Assembly (NCBI RefSeq): GCF_012489685.1
Contig: NC_080041.1
Location: 98,629,205 to 98,693,204 of the forward strand
Origin: Lotus japonicus
Taxonomy: Eukaryota > Streptophyta > Magnoliopsida > Fabales > Fabaceae
DNA: 64,000 bases
Direction of reading: 5' to 3'
Shown here: positions 42,849-54,118 of the stretch, piece after piece
Numbering within the stretch: the first letter of the stretch is position 1
Layout: every line of letters begins with the position of its first letter
Translations under genes and position numbers: made by a program
The notes under the pieces: generated by a model
What the model saw: only the letters and a program-made list of their open reading frames with translations
Told to the model about the DNA's origin: nothing
Databases searched by the model: none

Positions 42849-44850
42849 TTCGAAGAGTAGTAGCTGTTAACTAGTATTTTATTCCATTGTTCCTTTTTCT
42901 ATCAATTTAAACATAGCTTAAATGGTCTTTTTAGTATTAACATCGTTGAAGTTGATTTAAATAAAAAATATAAAAGTGCTTAGGCAATTTAAGAGCATGG
43001 ATTCTTGACTATTGCATGTGTTCATGGGACAAGTTTAATTTTTTATACTAACCCAATTCAATATTATAGTAGGATAACGCTTGTGAATTTATTCCTCTCG
43101 TTCATGGGGTTTCAAATCTCTGAATTCTCATCGAACTATCATAGTCTCATTCTTCTCATTCACTTTCCGACAGACATAAACTCAATGAACTCTAATCCTC
43201 TCCACGTTAATATGGAAATTCTAATTTTTTTAGAATTGATTCTAACGTCAAAATAATTTAGAAAAAAAAACTTCCGTAGCTACTAGATATCAGAATTGAT
43301 TTTGAGACAGAAGCTAACTAAACATGCTAATAAATCATGAGTTAACTGAACCTACTGCAATAGACAAGGCTGAAATAAGTTGAATTGTCATGAATTGAGG
43401 AAAGGGAGGAGAAAATATAAAACCGCCACAAGTTGAGTAAGGCCGCCGCTAATTGTACTCAAACTGCGGCGCTTGGCTTAACTGCCTCTAGAACTGCCGC
43501 AATATTACACTTTGCGGCGGTTTTTCCGGCGACAGAATTCCAGAACTCGAAACAGGTTTCCTGGAATTTAAGCAAACGACTCGCTAACGGTGTTAATCGA
43601 TTTAACCCGAAAAGTTACTTTTTGCAGTAGATGTCGGAAGAGAAAACTTCCTTCTGAAGAAAGATTGGAAACATCGAAAGATTTTATGTCTTATGATTTT
43701 TAATTTTATAATTTTAAAAAATGAACTAATTAAGGCCCCGTTTAGAAAAATAGTTTAATTAAGCACTTATGATCATAAGCAACAATAAGTGCTTATGACA
43801 TAAGCGCTTATTCATAAGCATCATTCTTCAACTTGGTAATCAATTGAAATTTTTAAAGGATTCCTTCCATGAAGAGGGGGATAAAGTTAGCTGATAGTCC
43901 TAGTAGCTTGTTCACTCTTTATTAGTCTTTACAGCCTTTAACGATGTGGCTCTGCATCACTGCATGCGTCCTTGCAATGCTGACATATATAATTAACTGA
44001 AGTTAAGAATCTTACTTTTTCCTCAGTCTCATGATCTGGGTTTGTTCAGATTCTTGGAGAAGAAGATGAAGAATAGAGGGGTAGTTTTGGTGGGGAAAGA
44101 GAAGCGTAGAAGACCTAGCAGAAGGGGGCTCGCAGCGGGGAGCTCGCGGTGGAGTACGGAACGACCTTCCAGGCGACAGTGGTGTGCGACCTGACAGAGA
44201 GCTTTGTGCTTTCGTCGGTTGAGGCGAGTAAGGGTCGCGGACATGGAAAGTGAAACATGGCAATTGTAGTTCTAATATATCTACTTTTTCGTAGTTTTTT
44301 CTAGGGGTGCACATGGGTTGGGTTGAATGGATTTTGATCAAAATAAAATTCGAACCGATCAAAATTGGCTGGGTATTGGTTCTGTCAAAAAATCAAAAAA
44401 TTAACATTGTATTGGTAAAGATGTGAAATTAGTAGTGTGAGTGTGAAAAATGAGGAAGGAATAGTTGACATGAATGAAAATAAATAGGGGTATTTTGGTG
44501 AAAATATTAATGTAATGATTAACTCTTAAACTGTGTGCAAATGCTAAAACAACAAATAAATTGGAACGGAGGAAGTATATGTTAAAATCATTAATTATCA
44601 ATTCAAAAGGTGGCAGCAATTACCAAACACTTGACCCCATGTCCTTCAATGACCAAAATGACCATTTACTTGATAAAAAAAAGGACCCATAGTAGTAAAA
44701 TTGACATCCCTCCACACATTGCATTACATCTCATGCATGTGAGGAGTTCATTAACCAAACTTGGTTTGAAATCCAGTGAAAGCATGGTTTGAAATCCAGT
44801 GAAAGCATCATGCCATGGAGCACAGAAGATAAACCACTAAGAAACTTACT
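42849..44850. repeat. Intergenic with GCGGCGG motif block and MITE remnant
   Basis: At 43425-43530 GC-rich words cluster: GGCCGCCGC, TGCGGCGCTTGG, CTGCCGCAATA, TTGCGGCGGTTTTTCCGG. At 43735-43830 GGCCCCGTTTAGAAAAATAG with AAGCACTTATGATCATAAGC and ATAAGCGCTTATTCATAAGC is a MITE remnant related to 2225-2362. Short open frames at 44012-44362 are not recognisable. Confidence 0.5.
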
Positions 44851-45016
44851 TGTTAAGTCCCACATCGGAGAAGTCAGGGCAAGAGGAGGAGTTTATAAGG
44901 AGATGGACCCATAAACCTAATGCCTTAAGGTTTTGGGTTAAGATGTGGTGTCCAAAATCTCCTAGGTGTCTCCTCTCGGCCTTGGCCATGGGTCCTCGCC
45001 GTAACTCTTCCCAACA
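44851..45016 (+). repeat. LTR-like repeat with snRNA-type promoter elements
   Basis: Starts TGTTAAGTCCCACATCGG and ends CTTCCCAACA, an LTR-like TG...CA pair, but the flanking 5-mers TTACT and TAGAG differ. TCCCACATCG is the plant snRNA upstream sequence element, and TTTATAAG follows 24 bp later. No snRNA sequence follows. Confidence 0.5.
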
Positions 45017-45584
45017 TAGAGGAAAGTTTAGCGGAGGTTGAAAACCACTGCTACACGCGAAGTGTGTAAAATAAAAACATAAAACACATTCACGTGTTTT
45101 GGATGAAAATTTTGTGACAGTCCAAAACTTCCGCTGAATGGATATGTCAATTGAATGTCACGGATTGATTTTTGCAGCGCATTTGGAAGGGAAAATCGCA
45201 GAAAATGTCGCAGGTATTTCCTGCGATTTCTGGAAATCGCAGCAATAGTTATCCACGAAGGTATTAGCTGGGTATTGAAAATTCGCGAAAAATTTCGCAG
45301 GAAACGTGGTAATTAAGTAAAAGGCACCATTTGTAATTAATGGTGATCTAAGAAATACAAGCTCACTTTTCAAGTCTAGTGTAGGGTATCTATTCCCACA
45401 AACTCATCTTTATCATGTTGGAATTGAATATGTACTCCAATGGTAATATATACTCATATTCATATGAGTATATATTTAACATTAGATACTACCATTGGAG
45501 ATGCTCTAAACTGGTCTAGAATTTCAAAAGATTACAAAACTACTGTAAGTCAACTCAACTCACAAGTCACAAGTGTGAAACTTG
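45017..45584. repeat. Intergenic with CGCAG/CTGCG palindromes
   Basis: At 45170-45305 AATCGCAG, TCGCAGG, CCTGCGATTT and AATCGCAGCAA alternate in both orientations, resembling a transposon subterminal region. Nothing else recognised. Confidence 0.4.
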
Positions 45585-46466
45585 CAATGTTCTGAAAACC
45601 GGACCGGACCGGCCGGTTCGACCGATTTAACCGGGAACCGGACATGGTACCGGTCCGAAACACTGTAGGAACCGCTGGAAAGTAAACCGGAATTGAACCG
45701 CTCAAACCGGTCTAAAACCGGTTAAAACCGAAAAAACCGATAGACCAGCGGTCAAACCGGATACATTTTAAAATATGTTTTTTTCTCTCTCTTTAACTCT
45801 CCTCTCTCAACAGATTTCGATTTCCGTGCGCACCAGCTTTTCACTTTTCAGAATTCTCCCCTCCCAATATCAATCTTTCCACTTTCATTGTCAATCTAAA
45901 CTTAAAAAATGGAGAAATATTAAATATGGTTTGGAATTTTCACCACTCTCCAATATATACTTTTTTTGATAGTAACACCACTTTCCAATATATACATTAC
46001 CAAGGATCTGATGTTTTTACGTTCATAAAAGGATCTGATGTTTTTAATTATTTTGTACCTACCACTGTATAACAAAAATATGATGCTAGGAAACATGTTC
46101 GTTACTTTGTTTTATTTTGAATATATAAACTTGATAAAACTTTAATTATTTCATGATAGTATGTTTAATTAACATGTCCTGGCCAATGAAAAAATTAACA
46201 CGTCCTAGGTGCATTCATTTTATTTATTATTTTGTTGGCTCCATATTCACTTATTGTAATATTACATGTAATTAAAATCAAATTTGGGTAAAAATGTAAG
46301 AATAACATAATAAGTATTAGTATTAAATGATATTTAGTATATTCTATATATTTTAAATATTAATATATTATTAACGGTTAGACCCCGGTCTAACCTCGGT
46401 TGAACCTTTAAACCTTAAATCAGTGCCATCACCGGTTCAATGATCGGTCCGGTTTTCAGAACATTG
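45585..46466. mobile_element. Non-autonomous hAT element (882 bp)
   Basis: Ends CAATGTTCTGAAAACCGGAC and its complement GTCCGGTTTTCAGAACATTG, flanked by a perfect 8-bp duplication GAAACTTG (45577-45584, 46467-46474). Multiple ACCGG/CCGGT words follow inside each end. No transposase. Confidence 0.9.
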
Positions 46467-46474
46467 GAAACTTG

Positions 46475-49035
46475 TGACTTTATTTACTGGTCGGAGTTAC
46501 GACTTACTTTTTTTTTTCTTTCATCTAGAAGTTGTGGATAGGAATGAAAACTCATTAATGTCTTGCTCGTGGAAGTTGTGGACTTTGACCAGTGTTTCGA
46601 TACGAAACCCTGGACTGTACGCTTGTTAGGTTTTGATTCCTGGAAGTCTGTCGAAGCTAGACTTTAACTTATTGGAGACTTTAATTAAGACTCTGAATGA
46701 AGAATTTTTCTATTCGGAGCTTCTAACGAAGTTTCCATCCACGATGCCTCATTTCTTTCGACGTTTGTGATCTTTTTCCTGAAGGAAGTTTCTTCATCCG
46801 ACGTCGACTACAAAAAGTAGTTTTTCGGCATAATACCATGGTTAATAAGACTAATTTAAAGGGGTTGCTGAATGGGGTAAAAAAATGCAATTTCATCTTG
46901 GATTATTATGATTAATTAATTGATTAAGCCTTCTTAAACTAGTTTTGATTGTATTTGAAGAATGTGTCTGAAAAAATGTACTTTATGGATGACCGAAAGC
47001 TAGCCTTTGGTTTAGATGTTGTTAAGTTGATGAATTGATTCACATCATCGTTTTCTCCAATAAGTGGGAGATTCAAATCTACAGGACTTGCATATTAATG
47101 TTGCTAGAACATTCTTACTAAAAACAAGAATTATAATAATAGTTTAATTTACTTTGGCTTAATATGAAGGAGATAAAAATGTTAGGCTTAATAGTTCTTT
47201 TGGTCCCTCACTTATCACAATTTTGAACTTTTGGTCCCTTTAGGAAAAAATTAGCAAAATTAGTCCCTCACATTTACACACTTTTGCAATTTTAGTCTAA
47301 ATAGGGATCATTTTTGCAAATAAATAATCCAATGTCAATCAATATAAACATCTTCATCTCAAACGCAGGCAGTGCGATAAATACATGCAAGACTCAAGGA
47401 CACTCTAAAACTGAGTTACCCATACCTTAGCCAATTTCTCCATCCAAGCTCAACATCCCAGTCCAATCCAAAATAAAGCTCCTAAACCCAGCAAGTTCCC
47501 CGGGCGTCCTCCTCAGTTGTGAAACCTCACCAATTGCTCCAAAGTCTCTTTCCTCAGCTCAACTCGTTCCAAACCTTAAGCAAAGTATCATTGCTTGGTC
47601 GCTAAGAAACAAAACAACTAATAACACTATCAAAATCCGAAAAGAAGTCTAATGCTATGAAGATATTGCAATTTGCAAGGTGTTTCAGATTCAGAAGTAA
47701 ACAGAGTTTGCATAAAACTAAATCTAATTTTTCAGTTTCAATCTGAATGAAAATATCAAAATTCATGTAATCATTCAAATTTCTGTATGAATTAGGTTTA
47801 ATTGGATACGAAGAGAGATTAGATTGAATTGAATGATTGGTGTGTAGTGTGTACTTTCAATAACTTAGCTATGTTTGGATAGTCATTAACATTAGTTTAA
47901 AATTGATATTACCTCGAGAGGAAAAATGAATGAAAATATTCTAATAAATTGAGATGAAAGTATGTTCTTAAATTGCGTTCAATTGGTATCCAAACACACT
48001 TGATCATAAGAAACTTAATAACTTTGACCTAGCTTTGTGCGAACCTTTTCGTTTTTGGAAAAACCAACCACACCATGGAACTCCCCTCGACGTGCGCTGC
48101 AAAACCCCTAAAGAAATTTCTGATTCCGACAACCTTCGCCGGAAGCCGCCGCCAACCACCGTCTTCTCCGGCGAGGGCTCGTCGGAGGACTCACTGAGCT
48201 CAGAACCGTGGAGCTCTCCTTCCCTTCTTGTCAACTTGATAATCAATTTTTATATGTATCTTCAATACACAAAAATATATGATATAAGTCTTCCAATTCA
48301 TAATTTGAATCCTAATTCGACCACCATGTGGTTGACTACCATGGTAACAATAATAATAATAATAATCCTATAAATTCATTCCCCCTTTCGCTTCTTACAC
48401 CAACACCAACACCGCGTGTTCCTCAAACATCTATCTCCTGCAAACTCACACACACTTTCTCTCATTTCCATTCATACATCATTTTTCTTGTAAGTTTCTC
48501 TGTTTTTGCTTCTCTTGCATTCTTCTATATTGTTTTCTTATTCTTCAGATTCATGTTTCTCTTGTTACAGATCTATTGAACTTCTAACCGCCGCAAAACA
48601 GAGGTGGAATGAATTACAGGTTTTGCTGCGCTTTTAACCGCCGCTAAATACTGCGGCGGTTATTCCAACGCTTGGATATAAGCGCCGCAGAACGGCCCCC
48701 GACGCTCGTAACTGCGGCGCTCGAGGAAACGCCCAAGATACAAAAACAGAACACACCTATTGGAGAGAATTACCTGTCGCGCAAGCTGAAAATGTACACA
48801 TTAATACAAAATGCTCGGAAACCTTATTTCCGAAATATTTCGGAAACTAAATTTCCGAAAGTGGGGTGACATGCATATATTCCCCATTAAAGCTTCATGT
48901 AAAATGTGGTTTAAATATTTTATTCAATTTATTAAATAAAACAACTAATAGTTTGATCATGCATATAATGATAATCAATTTGTATAATAAAGAAAACTAT
49001 CTTCTGAATATCATAGTTTGTTCAAATATTTGGAT
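46475..49035. repeat. Intergenic with several repeat remnants, no recognised gene
   Basis: 47180-47330 has TTTTGGTCCCTCACTTATC and TTAGTCCCTCACATTTACAC, a common plant repeat. 47600-47645 is the twin of 20405-20465. 48575-48720 is a GCGGCGGTT block and 48815-48862 has TTTCCGAAATATTTCGGAAA. A 112-codon frame at 48035-48373 (KPPPTTVFSGEGSSEDSLSS) was not recognised. Confidence 0.5.
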
Positions 49036-49110
49036 AGGCGCGCCCGTTGCTTGAAGAACATGCCATTCATAAACTAATAGATCCGAGCATAAAGAACTTC
49101 TATGTTGATC
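49036..49110 (+). pseudogene. Receptor-like kinase fragment
   Basis: About 25 codons: ARPLLEEHAIHKLIDPSIKN then FYVDQE. This matches subdomain X-XI of plant receptor-like kinases (W.RPLLEE.AI.ELIDPRL...), followed at once by unrelated sequence. It is an isolated piece. Confidence 0.65.
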
Positions 49111-49179
49111 AAGAGGCCAACCTTCTTGGCGTTTTCAGTTTCTGTACCCACCAGGCACAAAGCCAAACTGTGGCATTTC

Positions 49180-49373
49180 ATCAACAACTTGGCGCAGGCA
49201 TTCAGCGGAAGGCGCAAGTCCGCGACCACGTTGGGGTTAGGAGGCTTCCGAAGGCGGCGAGTGACAGAGAAGAAGAGGTGGAGAGCCTCGGCCGAGTCGC
49301 CGTCGGAGGCTAGGCGACTGACAACGACGCTCCAAGCGTTGACGTCGGGAGGTAGCCGGAGCAGCGAACGCAT
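49180..49373 (-). pseudogene. PPR gene fragment
   Basis: MRSLLRLPPDVNAWSVVVSR then SAEALHLFFSVTRRL and NPNVVADLRLPLNACAKL show the DV..W..VV..L...G...EAL..F pattern of a PPR unit. The frame then continues into sequence with no PPR character. It lies antisense and 70 bp from the kinase fragment. Confidence 0.62.
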
Positions 49374-49822
49374 CTGAAGGGAGAACCCGTGGGATGAGCC
49401 TTCAATACTAGGCTCTTCATATTCAGTTTTGTTGTTAGATTTGATTCATTATGGGCTCAAATCCATGCAGTGGCGCCGGAGACAACATTCTCATTTTCAG
49501 GGACGAAAACTAAAGTGCATATCATTTCTAAAAAAACTAATTTCTCACGTGCAACATCGCAACATCTATACAGCAGATTTAATATAGATTATTAATATTT
49601 ATAGAGCAATGCTATATAGTACGAGAGGGTAGGTACGAGTGATGCACGAGAGTACCGCCACAAAATTACAATTGCCAAAAAAAAAAAACAAAGCTACTGT
49701 TTCTGGCGGTTCAAAACCGCCACAAAATTACAACTGTCAAAATAAAAAGAAAAGCTATGGTATCTGGCGGTTTAAAACCAAACTAAACTAATAAGTTTTC
49801 TTTATTTTTTGTTCTAATTCTA
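49374..49822. repeat. Spacer with GGCGGTTT palindromes
   Basis: At 49650-49790 CCGCCACAAAATTACAA and TCTGGCGGTTCAAAACCGCC occur twice in tandem-like order. Confidence 0.5.
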
Positions 49823-49924
49823 GAGTTGGGCTTGATATTCCAACCATTGAAGTTCAATATGAGCACTTGAATATTGATGCTGAGGCTTTTGCGGGAACCA
49901 GAGCTTCGCCTAGTTTCATCAACT
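49823..49924 (+). pseudogene. PDR-type (ABCG) transporter exon fragment
   Basis: RVGLDIPTIEVQYEHLNIDA then EAFAGTRASPSFIN is the conserved N-terminal segment of full-size plant ABCG/PDR transporters (RVG.D.PTIEVR.EHL...A...G.RALP). A TAG follows directly and no other exon is seen. Confidence 0.72.
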
Positions 49925-51493
49925 AGCTACGGTTAGTGGTTTTATGTTAAAGAAATTGGTACACGTTCATTCAATTTCTTCAATTAGCCAAATGTTTCCT
50001 CTACTGCTCTACGTATCCTTGTTTGAGGCAAGTGTGAGAAATAACTATGACTCTGATGTATCAAGAACAATTTGAGATGGCAAGTTTGAAGGATTAAATA
50101 TATGTTGCTGTGTATGGTGGATTATTATCTTTATTTGTAAGCGATTTATAATCCTAAAAGCATATCAAGGTGGTGACTAAAACCTAAACCACCCAAACTT
50201 TCTATTTTCATTTGATATAAAATAAATCATCTCTTAATTAATAAATAGCAACATTGAAGGGTTGCAAGTTTCATGAGGTCCCCTTGGCCCTTCATCCATA
50301 TATTACCATCCCCACTGGACATTTGTAGCGGTTTTAAACCGCCACAAAATTTTTCCAGCTGCCACAAAATGCTGATGTTGAGTTTCAAGTGCCAAAAACA
50401 GCTTATTATAGAGACTGAAACTATTTACAGTAAAAAAGTTGGAGAGGAACTGTGCTTAGCGAACTCTTTCTTTAACGTGAAGGAAGAACTGGGAACCGCC
50501 TTTCAAGCGACCAAATGTTCGCTTGAGCCAACTTCAGAGCCAAACACTTAAAACCTTACGTTTTGCTGGCATCTGCTCGTTTTTGCTTGTAAACAAGTAA
50601 ATCAGTGTCTGCATGTTACAGGGCATTGAGGAAAGTGAGGTTTGACCGATTGGTGGGGGCCCTTGGTGGTGATGTGTAAAGAATTGGTGGAGTAGTTTTA
50701 TTTTTTCTTGGATTTTGTATATATATAGAATCATATTCGTAATCGTAGTTTTAGTTGCTAACACGTCAAATACTATGTATCGTCAAATATCATCTGCTTA
50801 ATCATCGATGTCATGCCATCTAGTCAAACTCTTTCAAATTTGAGAAATCGCTAATTTGTATGTTTTCTCATTAGTTAAACAAAACTGAATGCTGGAAATG
50901 AAACTGAATATATAATATTTGAGGCTATACCGTGTGTGCACACGCGCACGCCCGCACACACACACACTCTCTCTCTCGGCAGCGTTTTCCTTCATCGTTT
51001 AGCTGAATCAGAAGCGCCTCAACAAAAGGTCCTTTATCATTACACAATTTGTGAGATTAACCCCAATCGTTTTTAATTTATTAAAATGGCCCCGAGAAAA
51101 CATGTTAAGACTGATTATAGCAGGTCAAAAATCACATGTACCCATATATGGTTTATATACATCCTGATTTTCATTGTATATCAAACATGAACTAATTGTC
51201 TGACACATTTTTATCAAATCTTAAATATAAGAAAAAATCCAATAAATTTAACTTTTATCTTTTCAATTCTATTCAGAGGATTGATCGCAAATGAACACGA
51301 GATTTTCTTCTTTCGAAATAAATAACCATCTCTTGTCACGTGAGACAAAATATCATATGAATTACTAATTTTTTATATTAATCATATTTTAATAATGTTA
51401 CAAGCAAGAAATGTTCCCATTCTAGCCTTGAAAGGAAACAGGTTCTGTATGTGTGTGATTTATATGTGTTTTCTTTCTTTATGATAAACAATA
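49925..51493. other. Intergenic, nothing recognised apart from small repeats
   Basis: 50320-50370 has GTAGCGGTTTTAAACCGCCA, another GGCGG palindrome. A 92-codon frame at 50273-50551 was not recognised. 50930-50975 is a CA/CG/CT microsatellite. Confidence 0.45.
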
Positions 51494-53195
51494 CTAAACG
51501 GAGGAAGGGAGTGATAATTTAGAAAAGTTATCATGTAAATCTGTGAGTGCTGAAACAGTGTTGATGGAGATATGAAGAGGGTTCCCACCACCTTCCTCCA
51601 CCAAAACCAAAGTGTTGTTTGCTTTGTCTTTAAGGAAAGACCGAGTCACATGATATCTGCACCACCATAACACATTGACAGCATTAACTAGTACTATCTC
51701 AGCACCGTGATTCTAGTTAGAGCATATAAACAATATGAGCTAGAAAATCTTTATAACAACAATTAACAAGATTGAATTTAATGGTTTTCTAGTGGATTAA
51801 CTTACAGTGATTGTGAGGGTTTGCCCTTGGAATCATGAAACATAATCCAATAACGACCAATGCTTTGTCCATTAACCCAAGCCTCGCCTTTTCCCATCGA
51901 GCTAAGATCCAATGCAACAGAATCATTTCCTTCCGGTGTGTCGAATGTAGTCTACTAATTCAAAAGTTCATCATCATCATCATCACAATTCTGTTATAAG
52001 TATGTAACTGGAAAATTGAGAGTTTCTTTGCAGTCTTTCTTAAATTACTTAAACTATTAAGAAAAGTAAAGTGTTATGCGTTTATGGGGCATAGTTGTTG
52101 GAGTTAAGCCTCATATGAGGACTAAAAGTGAGTTATTTCCCAAACATCAAGATCTTTTAGTAACTTTCTTTCGATGAGGGACTAAAATTAAATCTCGCTT
52201 TTTTCATCTGGACCAAAAACATCGTTAACCCAAAGTAAAGTAGTGCCATTAGGATTAGTGACATAACTTTCTGCATCTTTTTACCTTGTACCAAATGAGA
52301 GTCTGATCCATAATATTCCCTAGTAGGGATGGCAATGGGTCCAATACCCATTGGGTACCCGCAAAAAATACCCACAACGGGTAGGGTAAAAACCCGCTAG
52401 ATGAGTATGGGGTTGGGTATGGGTAAATACCCCCAAAAATTAATGGGTACGGGTGCGGGTATGGGCACTATAGTACCCAACCCGCCCCATACCCGCACAC
52501 ATATTATACATATACATGCATACACATAATTAGTAGTATATTTTAATAAACTTAAAGTATAATTTCCTAGTGAGGTCTTAATATTATATATACAGTTCAT
52601 AATTATTCTCACTTATTTTTAAAATAAATTATTAACCGACAACTTTAGGAGTTTATTAATAATCTAAATTTATAAATTTAAAGCTTCAACTCTCGCTTAT
52701 TTTTTTTATATAAAATTTATACCTATTCCAATTATTTTACTTCTTAAACATTCGGATAATCGTTTGTATTTTTAATTTATGCTTTTTATTTTATAATAAA
52801 ATTTATATTTTGATTTTTTAATGAAGAAAGTTAAATTTTCGCTAGCTAAATTGTGGGTAACGGGTACGGGCATATAGGTACCCACAGGGTACCGGGACGG
52901 GCATCCGGGTTGCCACCCACGCGGGTATGGGGATGGGTACGGGTACTTTTTGAAAACGCGGGTAGAGGAATGGGTACTATAGTACCCTACCCAAACCCTA
53001 CCCATTGCCATCCCTATTCCCTAGATTAGTTCATTCAACATCACTGCTATTTTGTCCATTGTATACAAAAAATTAACACACATACACCGTGACTCTTCCT
53101 CACTGCATTAAGAGACTCCCCGGTAACAGAATGTAAAATTTATGAGAAAACCTGATATCCCCATGTAGAATTGGTCAAATTAAGAGACCGTTCCT
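51494..53195 (-). pseudogene. Beta-galactosidase (GH35) 3' end, interrupted by a hAT element
   Basis: Minus-strand exons: about 53195-53152 (LNLTNSTWGYQ), a piece at about 52323-52285 (MDQTLIWYK), 51951-51806 ([35 protein letters not shown]) and 51656-51494 (YHVTRSFLKDKANNTLVLVE, EGGGNPLHISINTVSAL, stop TAG). Junctions are GT-AG and the last two exons join in frame. [16 protein letters not shown] and YHVPRSFLK-type motifs are the C-terminal signature of plant cell-wall beta-galactosidases. The catalytic domain is absent, and the hAT element at 52324-53016 lies in the exon encoding QTLIWYK, so this is a dead 3' fragment. Confidence 0.82.
52324..53016. mobile_element. Non-autonomous hAT element (693 bp)
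   Basis: Ends TAGGGATGGCAATGGGT and its complement ACCCATTGCCATCCCTA, with a perfect 8-bp duplication TTCCCTAG (52316-52323, 53017-53024). GGGTACCC/GGGTATGGG-type words repeat near both ends. It interrupts the beta-galactosidase fragment. Confidence 0.92.
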
Positions 53196-54060
53196 AATTA
53201 GAGATGTCAGATGAGTTTTGAGCATGTATGCTTGTGTATATGAAGGAAACTTCCAAGACTATATCGTCTAATGCATAACGCGTCCAGTACGTCTAACAAT
53301 TCTAATTGAAGAATTTCAATCATCCTGAACATGTCACAATCAAATCTTGAGAGTTATTGATATCTTCAAGGGAATATATCTTATAGAATGAAAAGGAAAG
53401 AGGGCATATATCTTATATTTGAAGTGTTAATTTCAACTACCACAAAAGAGCACAATCTGCAGAGCTAAACTGAGGACTTCATGTTTAGATGCCAAACTAA
53501 CAGAAAGGAAGTTATATTGGAAAACTCAACACATTTGCCTGCAAGTCATAGTGTTAAGATTATTACTACTAGTTATATATTTAGCAATAGTTATCTACTC
53601 CAAGAGATCTACCTTCAAAACTTAATTTGGTTTTGCTAAGGCAACTACATTTTGGTTCATAGCAATTTGGAATGATACATTTTTTGGTCTCAACACTAAG
53701 AAGTTAATAATGCCAGCACCAATTGCTAAATGAGCATACAAAAACCAGCAACAAACCAAAAGAAAAGAGACAACAACATTAGATGAAACACAAGCATGAC
53801 ATTAGATGAAACACAAGCATGACATTACTCTATTAAAAGTTCAACATAAGGGAATGAAATCATTAAAGCAGGTTCACAAACATTAGAACATAGTTACAGC
53901 CACTATACAGGGGCTGCAAACTACAAGTCAAAGACTGGATTTGGGATAAAAGAAACAAAAGGAAACCGGCACAAAGGGAACTGACACAGAAGAGGAAAGC
54001 GCTTTGACACTTGAGAAACCACCACAAAGGCGCAGGACAAGATGCAGGGTTGACTCCTTC
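53196..54060. other. Intergenic / 3' flank of the ubiquitin-like gene
   Basis: No gene recognised. A 19-bp tandem duplication (GACATTAGATGAAACACAA) lies near 53798. The last 200 bp is probably 3' UTR of the gene to the right. Confidence 0.4.
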
Positions 54061-54118
54061 TAGATATTGTAATCTGCCAAAGTCCTGCCATCCTCCAACT
54101 GCTTCCCAGCCTTACGAA
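54061..54118 (-). pseudogene. Ubiquitin remnant downstream of the ubiquitin-like stop
   Basis: In a frame shifted from the main ORF, the minus strand reads AGKQLEDGRTLADYNI and then TAG, an exact match to ubiquitin residues 46-61. It starts at a repeated CGTAAGGCT (54117-54109; also 54153-54145) overlapping the end of the ORF. It shows the locus descends from a ubiquitin gene. Confidence 0.85.
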
